Shown here one piece after another: positions 1 to 6,592 of a stretch of 6,999 nucleotides of DNA (positions within the stretch are counted from its first letter, which is position 1; every line of letters starts with the position of its first letter). This DNA comes from JBGLNL01 sp964548045 (GTDB lineage: Bacteria; Chloroflexota; Dehalococcoidia; SZUA-161; SpSt-899). The DNA is taken from assembly GCA_964548045.1 (NCBI GenBank), contig CAZJQZ010000128.1, positions 1 to 6,999 on the forward strand, in the 5' to 3' direction. Both the position numbers and the translations under genes were made by a program. The notes under the pieces are model-generated. The model saw only the letters and a list, made by a program, of their open reading frames with translations, did no database searches and was not told the DNA's origin.

Positions 1-2
1 CC

Positions 3-1889
3 AACCAACGAATCATTTTGATATTAGTCCTGATTTGCATTATCATTCTGGCTTTGCCAACTTTTGTAGTAGCAGACGATCAGACAGTGGGGTTGTTGCA
101 GAACGATGAAGGGTCATCTGATGGTTTTACCCTGTTCTGTCTTGATGGTTCCCTGAGACCAACTTATTTGATCGACAATAATGGGATGCTTGTCCATCAA
201 TGGAAGAGTAATTACAAGCCACTCAGTTCTCTATACCTGCTTGAGAACGGAAGCCTTCTACGAACGGCCAATTATGCCGGTGGTTATCCCGATGATGGTG
301 GCTTTCAGGTGATGGATTGGGATGGTGATGTTGTCTGGGAGTATCATTATCAATACCAGCATCATGATATCGAACCACTTCCCAATGGTAATGTCCTATT
401 GATATCTGAGGATATAAAGACTTACCAGGAAGCCATTGATGCGGGGCGTGATCCTGTTTTACTTGCTGAATCTACTTTAGATTCCCTGAAAATTGTGGAA
501 GTTGCCAAAACCGGTACTTATAGCGGTACGGTCGTCTGGGAATGGCATGTCTGGGATCATTTGATTCAGGATTTTGATGCCGGCAAAGATAACTATGGTG
601 TGGTGGCAGATCATCCTGAACTGATGGATATCAATTTTGTGTTTAACGGTGATGCTGATTGGTTGCATACGAATTCGGTAGAGTATAATCCTGATTTGGA
701 TCAAATTGTCCTTAGCCATCGACGCATATGTGAAACATGGATCATCGATCACAGTACTACCACAGCCGAAGCTGCTTCTCATTCCGGGGGTAATAGTGGC
801 CATGGGGGTGATATTCTATATAGATGGGGAAATCCTCAGGTTTATGATGCAGGAGATGAGAGTGATAAACAGTCGTTTGCTCAGCATGATTCCCAATGGA
901 TAAAGCTTGGGCTTCCCGGAGCTGGAAATATCCTGTTTTTTAATAATGGCGGGACACGTTGGGGGAGAGATGATGATTATTCCACGGTTGATGAAATCGT
1001 AACCCCGGTAGATACTTTTGGTAATTATTCCGGCACTCCAGGGGTTGCTTATGCTCCGGCTGCTCCGGTGTGGACATATAAAGCCGGAACCCCTGCTGAT
1101 TTCTACTCTCCGAGATACTCTGGCGCGCAACGGCTGCCTAATGGCAATACCCTTATTTGCGACGGGGTTAATGGTACTTTGTTCGAAGTGACTGTTGAAG
1201 GGAAAATGGTGTGGAAATATGTTAATCCTGTTATACAAACCGGCCCTCTCACTCAGGGGGATACTGTTCCAACAGGTTATAATGATGTATTCAGGTGTGT
1301 CCGCTACGTGCCGGATTATACCGGTCTGGCGGGCAGGGATCTGACTCCAATAGGCCCTATCGAAAATTACGATGCCAGCACAAATCTTACCCTGCAAAGC
1401 ACAGTAGGTGGGATGGTAACCAATCGTGGCGAAGGAACGTTCTCGTATGGTGTTGGGCAACTTGTAACCATTGTGGCGGAAGCGAGTCCATGCTACGAAT
1501 TTGTGAACTGGACTGTTGAATCCGGGTCGGTGAGCCTTGCAAATCCGGGCTCTCCCCACGCTACATTTACGATGGGCAGCCAGAATTCTGTGGTACAGGC
1601 GAATTTCAATTATAATTGTGTGAATGTTGATATCTACGTCAATCTTCAGGGGGCCAACCGCCCAAGCAGTGGGTGGGAAGTGCCACTCAATGTCGAATTT
1701 TTCGAGCCGGAGGCTGATGTCCTGAGCGCCACTCCTGTATATTCATTCACTGGCACTACTACCATGATTGTGACAAGCGGAACCAGAGCAATGCTTACCG
1801 TGGGACCGGTGAATCCTGGTACGTATGATATCACGGCTGATAGTATCACAACCTTGCTGAATGTGAAGAGGAACGTGGGAATTTGGTAG
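3..1889 (+). CDS. Exported arylsulfotransferase (ASST)-family beta-propeller protein, 5' end cut by window
   Basis: The frame is open to the left edge. The first possible start, TTG at 18, has no ribosome site and sits inside a hydrophobic signal sequence, so the true start is probably upstream. Numbering residues from that TTG: a Sec signal peptide ends near A19 (FVVA|DD). An ASST-type six-bladed propeller spans about 25-435, with repeated PNGN(V/T)L blade motifs, H116, DWLHTNS (H217), AQHDSQW (H290), a GTRWGR loop (R314/R317) and SPRYSGAQRLPNGNTLI. A glycine/aromatic repeat domain of the cell-surface type (about 456-530, VNW...QANF) follows, then a small beta-sandwich (about 535-623). ASST enzymes move sulfate from one phenol ester to another in the periplasm or outside the cell. 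Here the position of the catalytic histidine seems to be V424 (NDVFR), so sulfotransferase activity is doubtful. The family call is firm and the reaction is not. It ends 14 bp from a convergent gene. Confidence 0.85.
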   Translation, partial: NQRIILILVLICIIILALPTFVVADDQTVGLLQNDEGSSDGFTLFCLDGSLRPTYLIDNNGMLVHQWKSNYKPLSSLYLLENGSLLRTANYAGGYPDDGGFQVMDWDGDVVWEYHYQYQHHDIEPLPNGNVLLISEDIKTYQEAIDAGRDPVLLAESTLDSLKIVEVAKTGTYSGTVVWEWHVWDHLIQDFDAGKDNYGVVADHPELMDINFVFNGDADWLHTNSVEYNPDLDQIVLSHRRICETWIIDHSTTTAEAASHSGGNSGHGGDILYRWGNPQVYDAGDESDKQSFAQHDSQWIKLGLPGAGNILFFNNGGTRWGRDDDYSTVDEIVTPVDTFGNYSGTPGVAYAPAAPVWTYKAGTPADFYSPRYSGAQRLPNGNTLICDGVNGTLFEVTVEGKMVWKYVNPVIQTGPLTQGDTVPTGYNDVFRCVRYVPDYTGLAGRDLTPIGPIENYDASTNLTLQSTVGGMVTNRGEGTFSYGVGQLVTIVAEASPCYEFVNWTVESGSVSLANPGSPHATFTMGSQNSVVQANFNYNCVNVDIYVNLQGANRPSSGWEVPLNVEFFEPEADVLSATPVYSFTGTTTMIVTSGTRAMLTVGPVNPGTYDITADSITTLLNVKRNVGIW

Positions 1890-1903
1890 TACCACCCAGA
1901 AAA

Positions 1904-3406
1904 CTAGTCCCTCAATACATCCTTGGCATAACTGGTAATGGACAGTTTCAAAAAGTACGGTAGACTGACTGTGTTGATCCTGTAAAATCCAACCACGAAA
2001 CTCATAGCGAGCAATAGCCTGTAGAGTTTTCCAAAAGGGAGCTTCACTAGGAAAGCGACAAGCCATCTTGGCATACGCAGCATCACACCAGGCCCTATCA
2101 AATGGTGAATGTTGCCTATCTCTCTGGTAGGCTTAAGTTCGGATGTTGTACTGGTAAAAGCCGAGTGGTGGCTAATTTCCTGCAAGTATGATGTTTCGTT
2201 TATGAGTCCATTAGCTACTGAATAATCATACAGTTCCGTCCCTGGAATAGGGTGGAAGAAAGTACAGCGAACAAGGTCAGGCTTGATTTGTCTGTTGATT
2301 TCATATGTCTGGAAGATCATATCCAGTGTCTCTCCGGGAGCCCCGGCTATATTGAAGGTTTGAAACCGGATATCGTATTTTTTAAATAAAGAAGCTGCTC
2401 TCCTGATATCAGCATCAGATACGTGTTTGCGGTAAGTATTCCTTCTGAAATGTTCGTTTCCTGACTCAATCCCCATGCTCATTGTATGGCAGTTTGCCTG
2501 CTTGAGTCGTTGCACCAGGTTTTCATCAACCAGATTGGCGGAGGTTTGGGCCTGAAATGGAATTCTGATTTCCTCGCCGTATTTCTGCAGGAATTCGTTT
2601 ACCCACTCGCGTGGAGGCAGCGAAAGCGTATCATCTTCAAAATCAATTTGCTTGATATTCCTTTCTTTGATTTCCTTAAGCTCTTCGATAACATTGGCAA
2701 CCGATCTTCTTCTGAATACTTTTCCCTTGTTACGGTACATGCGCTTGAAAGCCGTGTTGACGCAAAAAGTGCAATCGTAAAGACATCCTCTGGAGGCCAT
2801 GATCGCATAATGATACAGTACACCACCGTGAGATACCTGGAAAGGAGGATATTTATCGTAAATAACTCTATCCCAGAATGGAAGTGAATCCAGGTCTTCT
2901 TCCAACGGGCGCAATTCGTTCCTGTATATCTCCCCGTTATCTTTCACGAAAAAGTTGGCGATCCCTTTTGTGTCGGTGCCGTTTTCAATGGCGCTGACGA
3001 AATCCAGCAGGGCTTCTTCCCCCTCTCCCATGCAGATAGCGTCAAGATAGCTTTCCTGTATGGCCATTTCGGGGAGGTAAGTGGGGTGCGGGCCGCCGCA
3101 AATTATCGGGCCTGTAAATCGTTGCCTTATTTCATTCCCGATCTTGCTCATCCACGGAGTCTCATATATGTTAATAGAAAAAGCGATAATATCAGGTTTG
3201 CCTTCAAGTGTTGCTGCTATAACATCTTTTTCCAGACAGTCAATCATGACGTCACATTCGTGCCCTGCTTTTTTCAGTACGGCTGAAAGGGCCATGATAC
3301 TTGTCTTGGCAAAGGTGTCTTTCTGAAGGAATACGACTTTCATTTTGGGATATGGCTTCTCACTGGTATTGTCAAAGTGATGGATGTATAAAAGTTTATA
3401 TCTCAT
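1904..3406 (-). CDS. B12-binding-domain radical SAM protein (class B methyltransferase-like)
   Basis: A 500-aa cytosolic enzyme. Its N-terminal cobalamin-binding-type Rossmann domain (about 22-150) carries CGGPHPTYLPE (103-113) and GEGEEALL (127-134), but I do not see a clear DxHxxG cobalt-ligand motif. The radical SAM core (about 200-400) has SRGCLYDCTFC, with C208, C212 and C215 as ligands of the 4Fe-4S cluster that cleaves S-adenosylmethionine. It also has FEDDTLSLPPREW (256-268), MGIESGNEHF (311-320), GAPGET (355-360) and PIPGTELYD (386-394). The C-terminal tail (about 440-490) is hydrophobic and basic, as in this superfamily, and might touch the membrane. Relatives methylate carbon or phosphorus centres or rearrange rings; the substrate here is unknown. 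The start is uncertain: ATG at 3406 gives a 21-residue extension with no clear ribosome site, while M22 (codon 3341-3343) begins MKVVFLQKD, where relatives usually start, with a distant GAGAAG. It is divergent from the similar gene at 3557. Confidence 0.9.
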   Translation of the reverse strand: MRYKLLYIHHFDNTSEKPYPKMKVVFLQKDTFAKTSIMALSAVLKKAGHECDVMIDCLEKDVIAATLEGKPDIIAFSINIYETPWMSKIGNEIRQRFTGPIICGGPHPTYLPEMAIQESYLDAICMGEGEEALLDFVSAIENGTDTKGIANFFVKDNGEIYRNELRPLEEDLDSLPFWDRVIYDKYPPFQVSHGGVLYHYAIMASRGCLYDCTFCVNTAFKRMYRNKGKVFRRRSVANVIEELKEIKERNIKQIDFEDDTLSLPPREWVNEFLQKYGEEIRIPFQAQTSANLVDENLVQRLKQANCHTMSMGIESGNEHFRRNTYRKHVSDADIRRAASLFKKYDIRFQTFNIAGAPGETLDMIFQTYEINRQIKPDLVRCTFFHPIPGTELYDYSVANGLINETSYLQEISHHSAFTSTTSELKPTREIGNIHHLIGPGVMLRMPRWLVAFLVKLPFGKLYRLLLAMSFVVGFYRINTVSLPYFLKLSITSYAKDVLRD

Positions 3407-3484
3407 TCGGGTTGAAAGTCAAATCTATCTGGTGGCTAAGCCATTTAATGAACTGGGAGTAACTGTGGGAAGCGACGGCTTGGT

Positions 3485-3512
3485 TTGCGCTTGCTCTGCA
3501 TAGTGTTATACT
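3485..3512 (+). promoter_or_regulatory. Putative sigma70-type promoter for the radical SAM-lipoprotein unit
   Basis: TTGCGC (3485-3490), a 16-bp spacer and TATACT (3507-3512) lie 44 bp before the ATG at 3557 in the 150-bp divergent region. The -10 box matches five of six consensus bases and the -35 box only partly. The predicted transcript would start near 3519 and have a leader of about 38 nt. I saw no equally good site for the leftward gene. This is a motif match by eye only. Confidence 0.4.
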
Positions 3513-3556
3513 GGAAGCGTTTAGTAAACTTAGTTTTTTCTATTTAACAGTACGCG

Positions 3557-4957
3557 ATGAGATTGCTTTTAATCAGAACCAATTCTTCTATGGTTGTGAC
3601 GCCTCCACCGGTGGGCCTCGGGTATCTTTCCCATGCGGTTAAAAACGCCCGGGGTGATGAAGTTCTCATCGTTGATGGCCGAAGATTTCGGCTGTCTGAT
3701 GAAACCATCGTTCAGAAGGCAGAAGACTTTTCTCCTGATGCAATCGGGGTTACGGCTATGACCTTCGAAGCCTCAGAGGCTGCATCACTCATTTCGCGTC
3801 TTAAGCAAAAATGGCCGGAAATCCCCGTGATTCTCGGAGGCCCGCATGCAACGGGATTCGGGCCTTCCCTGCTGGAAACAGTTGATGCGGACTTTCTGGC
3901 CGTTGGCGAGGGAGAGGATACACTTATCGAGTTGCTCAATGTGCTGGAAAATGGTGGGGATCGGTCTAACATTAAAGGTATTGCCTGGCGTGATGTGGAA
4001 GGGGAAGTCGTATTCAACGGTTCCCGCGAATCTGTGGTGGATATGGAGTCTCTTGAAATTGACTGGGAAGGCATCGCACCGGAAAATTACTTCGGGATGT
4101 GGACCCGCAATGCCATGAACACTGTTGCCCGCTCTGCCCGGCGGCTGCCGGTTTTTACCAGCCGTGGTTGCCCCTACGGTTGTGCCTATTGCCACCATAT
4201 CTTCGGGCGTAAATACCGGGCGTTTGATACCGGCAGGATTGTGGCGGAGATGATCTTTCTCCGAGATCGATACGGCGTGCGGGAATTCGAGATAATTGAT
4301 GATACTTTCAATCTCCAGCTTGGTCGGGCTAAAAACGTGATGCAGGAGATAATTGCTCAAAAACTGGGGTGTTCCCTTACATTTACCAACGGTCTGCGTG
4401 CAGACCGGATGGATGAAGAATTGCTCGATCTTATGGTCAGGGCCGGAACCTATCGTATCGACTACGCCATCGAAAGCGCCAGCCGCCGTATCCAGAAGCT
4501 GGTTCACAAAAATCTGGATTTGGACCGGGCCCGGGAGGTGGTGAACATGACTGCCGACCGCCGGATAGTAACCGGAACCTACAACATGCTGGGCTTCCCG
4601 GGCGAGACCGAAGATGAGATGGCGAAAACCATCGATTTTGCGGTTTCACTTAAAAATCACATCGCCAGTTTCTTTTACCTCATGCCTTTCCCCGGTACCG
4701 AACTGGCCGATTCCGACCCGGCGGTAAGTGAAAAGGTGCGACGGCTGGATTTTGGAGATGCCTCCGGCATAGCCCTCAATCTCTCCGCTGCCCCGGATGA
4801 CGTTTTGAAGCGAATGAGGCGCAGCGGATACCGGCGGTTCTATTCCTCGCCCCGGCGGATGGCCCGTATCCTCCGCGATGCCCCCCGCAACCCCAGGCTG
4901 CTGGCCTCGGCACTGGCAGCCGTCAGGCTTTCATTTCAGGAATCGGTGAATTACTAG
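3557..4957 (+). CDS. B12-binding-domain radical SAM protein, second copy of the family
   Basis: A 466-aa cytosolic enzyme with the same domain order as the gene at 1904-3406. The cobalamin-binding-type domain (about 1-140) includes LGGPHATGFG (93-102) and GEGEDTLIELL (117-127), again without an obvious DxHxxG. The radical SAM core (about 197-385) includes SRGCPYGCAYC (cluster ligands C205, C209, C212), FEIIDDTFNLQ (244-254), YAIESAS (303-309), GFPGET (346-351) and PFPGTELAD (377-385). The arginine-rich C-terminus (about 418-450, including RRFYSSPRRMARIL) is typical of this B12-radical SAM group. Length and architecture are complete. The ATG at 3557 aligns with the usual N-terminus but has no good ribosome site. 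The gene is followed after 58 bp by a lipoprotein gene on the same strand. Its 3' third is much richer in G+C than the neighbouring genes. Substrate unknown; a methylation or cobalamin-assisted radical reaction is the family expectation. Confidence 0.9.
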   Translation: MRLLLIRTNSSMVVTPPPVGLGYLSHAVKNARGDEVLIVDGRRFRLSDETIVQKAEDFSPDAIGVTAMTFEASEAASLISRLKQKWPEIPVILGGPHATGFGPSLLETVDADFLAVGEGEDTLIELLNVLENGGDRSNIKGIAWRDVEGEVVFNGSRESVVDMESLEIDWEGIAPENYFGMWTRNAMNTVARSARRLPVFTSRGCPYGCAYCHHIFGRKYRAFDTGRIVAEMIFLRDRYGVREFEIIDDTFNLQLGRAKNVMQEIIAQKLGCSLTFTNGLRADRMDEELLDLMVRAGTYRIDYAIESASRRIQKLVHKNLDLDRAREVVNMTADRRIVTGTYNMLGFPGETEDEMAKTIDFAVSLKNHIASFFYLMPFPGTELADSDPAVSEKVRRLDFGDASGIALNLSAAPDDVLKRMRRSGYRRFYSSPRRMARILRDAPRNPRLLASALAAVRLSFQESVNY

Positions 4958-5002
4958 GGCGATGCAAAATGTAGTGGAGTCGCTTCGAATTCAAGTAAAA
5001 CC

Positions 5003-5010
5003 AAGGAGGA
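5003..5010 (+). promoter_or_regulatory. Strong ribosome binding site that sets the lipoprotein start
   Basis: AAGGAGGA lies five bases before ATG 5016, near-ideal spacing for an anti-16S match. It selects ATG 5016 over the upstream in-frame ATG at 4962, which has no such site and would put a charged 18-residue extension ahead of the lipoprotein signal. Confidence 0.85.
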
Positions 5011-5015
5011 AAACT

Positions 5016-6032
5016 ATGCGGATTTGGGAATTAGTTCTGCCGTTGTTACTTGTAGCCTCGTTGTTGATCGGATGCGGCGGTTCAGACGATACCGCGTCGC
5101 CTGCCGCGACGGTTTGTGATGGCGGGAAGATTTCACTGCATTCGCGATTGGAAACGGTGGAAGGGATGATTGCCTCATGTGGATCTGCTTCGCCGGAAAC
5201 TGAATGCGGGCAACTGGAACTGGAAGCCCGGATAGTGGAATCGATAGTAGCTGGCCTGGATGCGCTCAAACCGATTGCCGAAGCGGAATATGTGGCCATT
5301 GATACCGGCGATGCTAGGCAATTCTACGATATCATCAGGTGGATACAAAAGCAGCTCACTGCTGTTTATGTTGAAGCCGGATATTTCCAGCCTGAATACG
5401 GTAGTTACCGTTTGCTAATGATGGAAAGGCTGTTTGACTCATCCGTCCCCCTCATGCCGGGGCTGGTTAACTATGAGAAATGGGCAAACAAATATGATAG
5501 GTGGATTGGGGGCGCCGCGAATTTTGATCCGGATATGGCGCCTGACTGGTTCGAAAATGTCATTGTTGCGAATGATTTCACTCGCCTTGATCTGGCCATG
5601 CAACTTTTCACTTTGCTGCTTCAGCAGGATACCTGGCCGGAATATAATTTTGGCGCGGAGCGTATGCTGAAGATTGAAAGTTTGGTCGATCGCGCGGTGG
5701 CGGAAATGGCCGTTTCAACCCTGCCAACCGAACCGGATTGCTGGATGATAAGCGCGGTTGTGTCCGCGGGATACGGGGCATTGATCGAGCCGGAATGGAT
5801 CGAAAGAATCGTGGCCTGGCAACTGCCGGATGGCATGTGGCCCTACCTGCCTGTGGATAGCCCTGCTGAGCCAGTGGCGCAAGAAGACTTGCCACCACCG
5901 GATTTGGAACCGGATGTTACCGCCACTAACCTCGTCTTGTGGGCGCTGGCGAAATATCAGGTTTATTTACAGTGCCCGGAGGAGTTTGGCTATGATATGT
6001 TTCCTTTTAACCCTTGTGGAACCTCTGAATAA
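5016..6032 (+). CDS. Predicted lipoprotein of unknown function, alpha-helical
   Basis: A 338-aa protein. Residues 1-19 form a short lipoprotein signal (hydrophobic LVLPLLLVASLLIG) with lipobox LLIG|C, so C20 would be lipidated and the mature 319 residues anchored on the outer face of the membrane. A flexible GGSDDTASPA linker follows. The mature part contains six further cysteines (34, 55, 64, 242, 320, 334), which may form disulfides. It is otherwise helix-rich and acidic, with many tryptophans. Near the end, WQLPDGMWPYLPV (268-280) and DVTATNLVLWALAKYQ (300-315) weakly resemble an alpha/alpha-toroid repeat of the prenyltransferase/terpene-cyclase fold, but catalytic acid motifs of cyclases are not seen. 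I do not recognise a named family. It is probably cotranscribed with the radical SAM gene 58 bp upstream, which may be a functional link. Start chosen for the ribosome site and signal. No downstream partner gene on the same transcript is evident. Confidence 0.8.
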   Translation: MRIWELVLPLLLVASLLIGCGGSDDTASPAATVCDGGKISLHSRLETVEGMIASCGSASPETECGQLELEARIVESIVAGLDALKPIAEAEYVAIDTGDARQFYDIIRWIQKQLTAVYVEAGYFQPEYGSYRLLMMERLFDSSVPLMPGLVNYEKWANKYDRWIGGAANFDPDMAPDWFENVIVANDFTRLDLAMQLFTLLLQQDTWPEYNFGAERMLKIESLVDRAVAEMAVSTLPTEPDCWMISAVVSAGYGALIEPEWIERIVAWQLPDGMWPYLPVDSPAEPVAQEDLPPPDLEPDVTATNLVLWALAKYQVYLQCPEEFGYDMFPFNPCGTSE

Positions 6033-6048
6033 GTGGTGACTTCGGGGG

Positions 6049-6067
6049 TCTGGGGGTTTCCCCCGGA
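6049..6067 (+). repeat. GC-rich hairpin after the lipoprotein gene
   Basis: TCTGGGGG and CCCCCGGA flank a TTT loop, giving an eight-pair stem with one G-T wobble, 17 bases after the stop at 6032. No T-run follows on the + strand, so it is not a textbook intrinsic terminator for the lipoprotein transcript, but it could stabilise the 3' end or stop transcription with a factor. Confidence 0.4.
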
Positions 6068-6070
6068 TTC

Positions 6071-6093
6071 AAAAAATCCCCCAAGATTTGGGG
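6071..6093 (-). terminator. Intrinsic terminator-like hairpin on the minus strand
   Basis: Read on the minus strand, a CCCCAA / TTGGGG stem with a three-base loop (6079-6093) is followed by GA and six T residues (6071-6076). This is the form of a rho-independent terminator for leftward transcription. No leftward gene is evident upstream of it, so it may block antisense transcription into the lipoprotein gene or be part of a dispersed repeat. Confidence 0.4.
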
Positions 6094-6241
6094 TTAGGAG
6101 GTTGATCATAGGTTTCTTATGATGATATTCTTCGTGAGGTGAAATCTCAATAGCCAATTGCAGGCGTGAGACATACCGGTTCCAAATAGCGGTAACTCCC
6201 CAGTGTTTGACGGTCATTTCCTGCCTGGAAAAGATTAGGGG

Positions 6242-6270
6242 TTGACATTGTAGTAGGAAAAATGTAAGAT
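6242..6270 (+). promoter_or_regulatory. Distal sigma70-type promoter candidate
   Basis: A perfect TTGACA (6242-6247), a 17-bp spacer and TAAGAT (6265-6270, four of six consensus bases) point towards the secreted-protein gene. A start near 6277 would give a leader of about 315 nt. Seen by eye only. Confidence 0.4.
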
Positions 6271-6372
6271 GCTGAAATAGGATATAAAATCAAGTAAAAT
6301 AATAAATAGCAGTTATCGTTACCCAGCTTCCCGGCAACGTATGAAATGAATGTAGGGAAAGGGGAATAAGGC

Positions 6373-6401
6373 TTGACAAAATGCTGGTCTAGTGTTAATA
6401 T
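6373..6401 (+). promoter_or_regulatory. Proximal sigma70-type promoter for the secreted-protein gene
   Basis: A perfect TTGACA (6373-6378), a 17-bp spacer and TAATAT (6396-6401) in AT-rich surroundings. A start near 6408 would give a 5' leader of about 185 nt before ATG 6593, unusually long and containing the hairpin at 6503-6541. This is the best promoter match in the window. Confidence 0.55.
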
Positions 6402-6502
6402 GTTATTTACACGTATAAAAGGAATCGTTTTTTGTTAATAATTTTAAAGAATGGTTGATCAGGTGAGGTGTTGAGGGACGGGCGCAAAGCAAAAGGCAAT
6501 TA

Positions 6503-6541
6503 CAGGCAGGTCAATCGTGGTAACACGGATTGGGCTGGCTG
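6503..6541 (+). promoter_or_regulatory. Long GNRA-capped hairpin in the 5' leader of the last gene
   Basis: The apical stem GTG-GTAA-CAC (6517-6526) is closed by a GTAA (GNRA-type) tetraloop. It sits on CAATC/GATTG (6512-6516 with 6528-6532), with one bulged G at 6527. The stem continues outward through T-G and then G-C, A-T, C-G pairs on either side of two G-G mismatches, to C6503-G6541. A weakly T-rich stretch (TTGTTTATAATT) follows. The structure lies 51 bases before the start codon and could be a riboswitch part, an attenuator or an RNA-stabilising element. No known class was assigned. Confidence 0.45.
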
Positions 6542-6592
6542 TTGTTTATAATTAGCAGATCGAAATAAATAAGAGAAAGGGGGTATAAAGGG

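Larger units (their letters stand above)
6033..6592. other. 560-bp intergenic region, apparently non-coding
   Basis: No convincing gene is present. From left to right it holds two GC-rich hairpins just after the lipoprotein stop, about 150 bp in which I see nothing clear, two promoter-like sites pointing right (6242-6270 and 6373-6401), an AT-rich stretch near 6401-6450, and a long hairpin (6503-6541) before the next ribosome site. Most of the recognisable content looks like control sequence for the secreted-protein gene at 6593. Confidence 0.6.

Noticed and set aside
18..20. TTG as the true start of the ASST-like gene
   Set aside because: The frame is open to the window edge (NQRII precedes it), no ribosome site is present, and starting here removes the basic start of the signal peptide.
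816..1559. 247-aa minus-strand open frame inside the ASST-like gene
   Set aside because: It is antisense to a clearly conserved propeller protein and its translation shows no recognisable domain.
3785..4507. 240-aa minus-strand open frame inside the second radical SAM gene
   Set aside because: It is a reverse-strand shadow of a gene whose catalytic motifs are all intact; no domain was seen.
4962..5015. Upstream ATG for the lipoprotein (adds 18 residues)
   Set aside because: It has no ribosome site, and the extension (MQNVVESLRIQVKPRRKT) would bury the lipoprotein signal; ATG 5016 has an ideal AAGGAGGA site.
6105..6123. ATCATA / TATGAT inverted repeat after the lipoprotein gene
   Set aside because: Six AT-rich pairs around a seven-base loop are weak and have no supporting context.
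5990..6217. 75-aa minus-strand open frame overlapping the lipoprotein 3' end
   Set aside because: It overlaps the coding end of a supported gene, contains the terminator-like hairpin within it, has no well-placed ribosome site and reads through the G/C-run repeat, so it is most likely chance.
6440..6592. Calling a c-di-GMP-I (GEMM) riboswitch
   Set aside because: Only the CGCAAAGC core is similar; the GGCAAA arm and the GNRA-before-core order of the consensus are missing, so it is kept as an unassigned structured leader.
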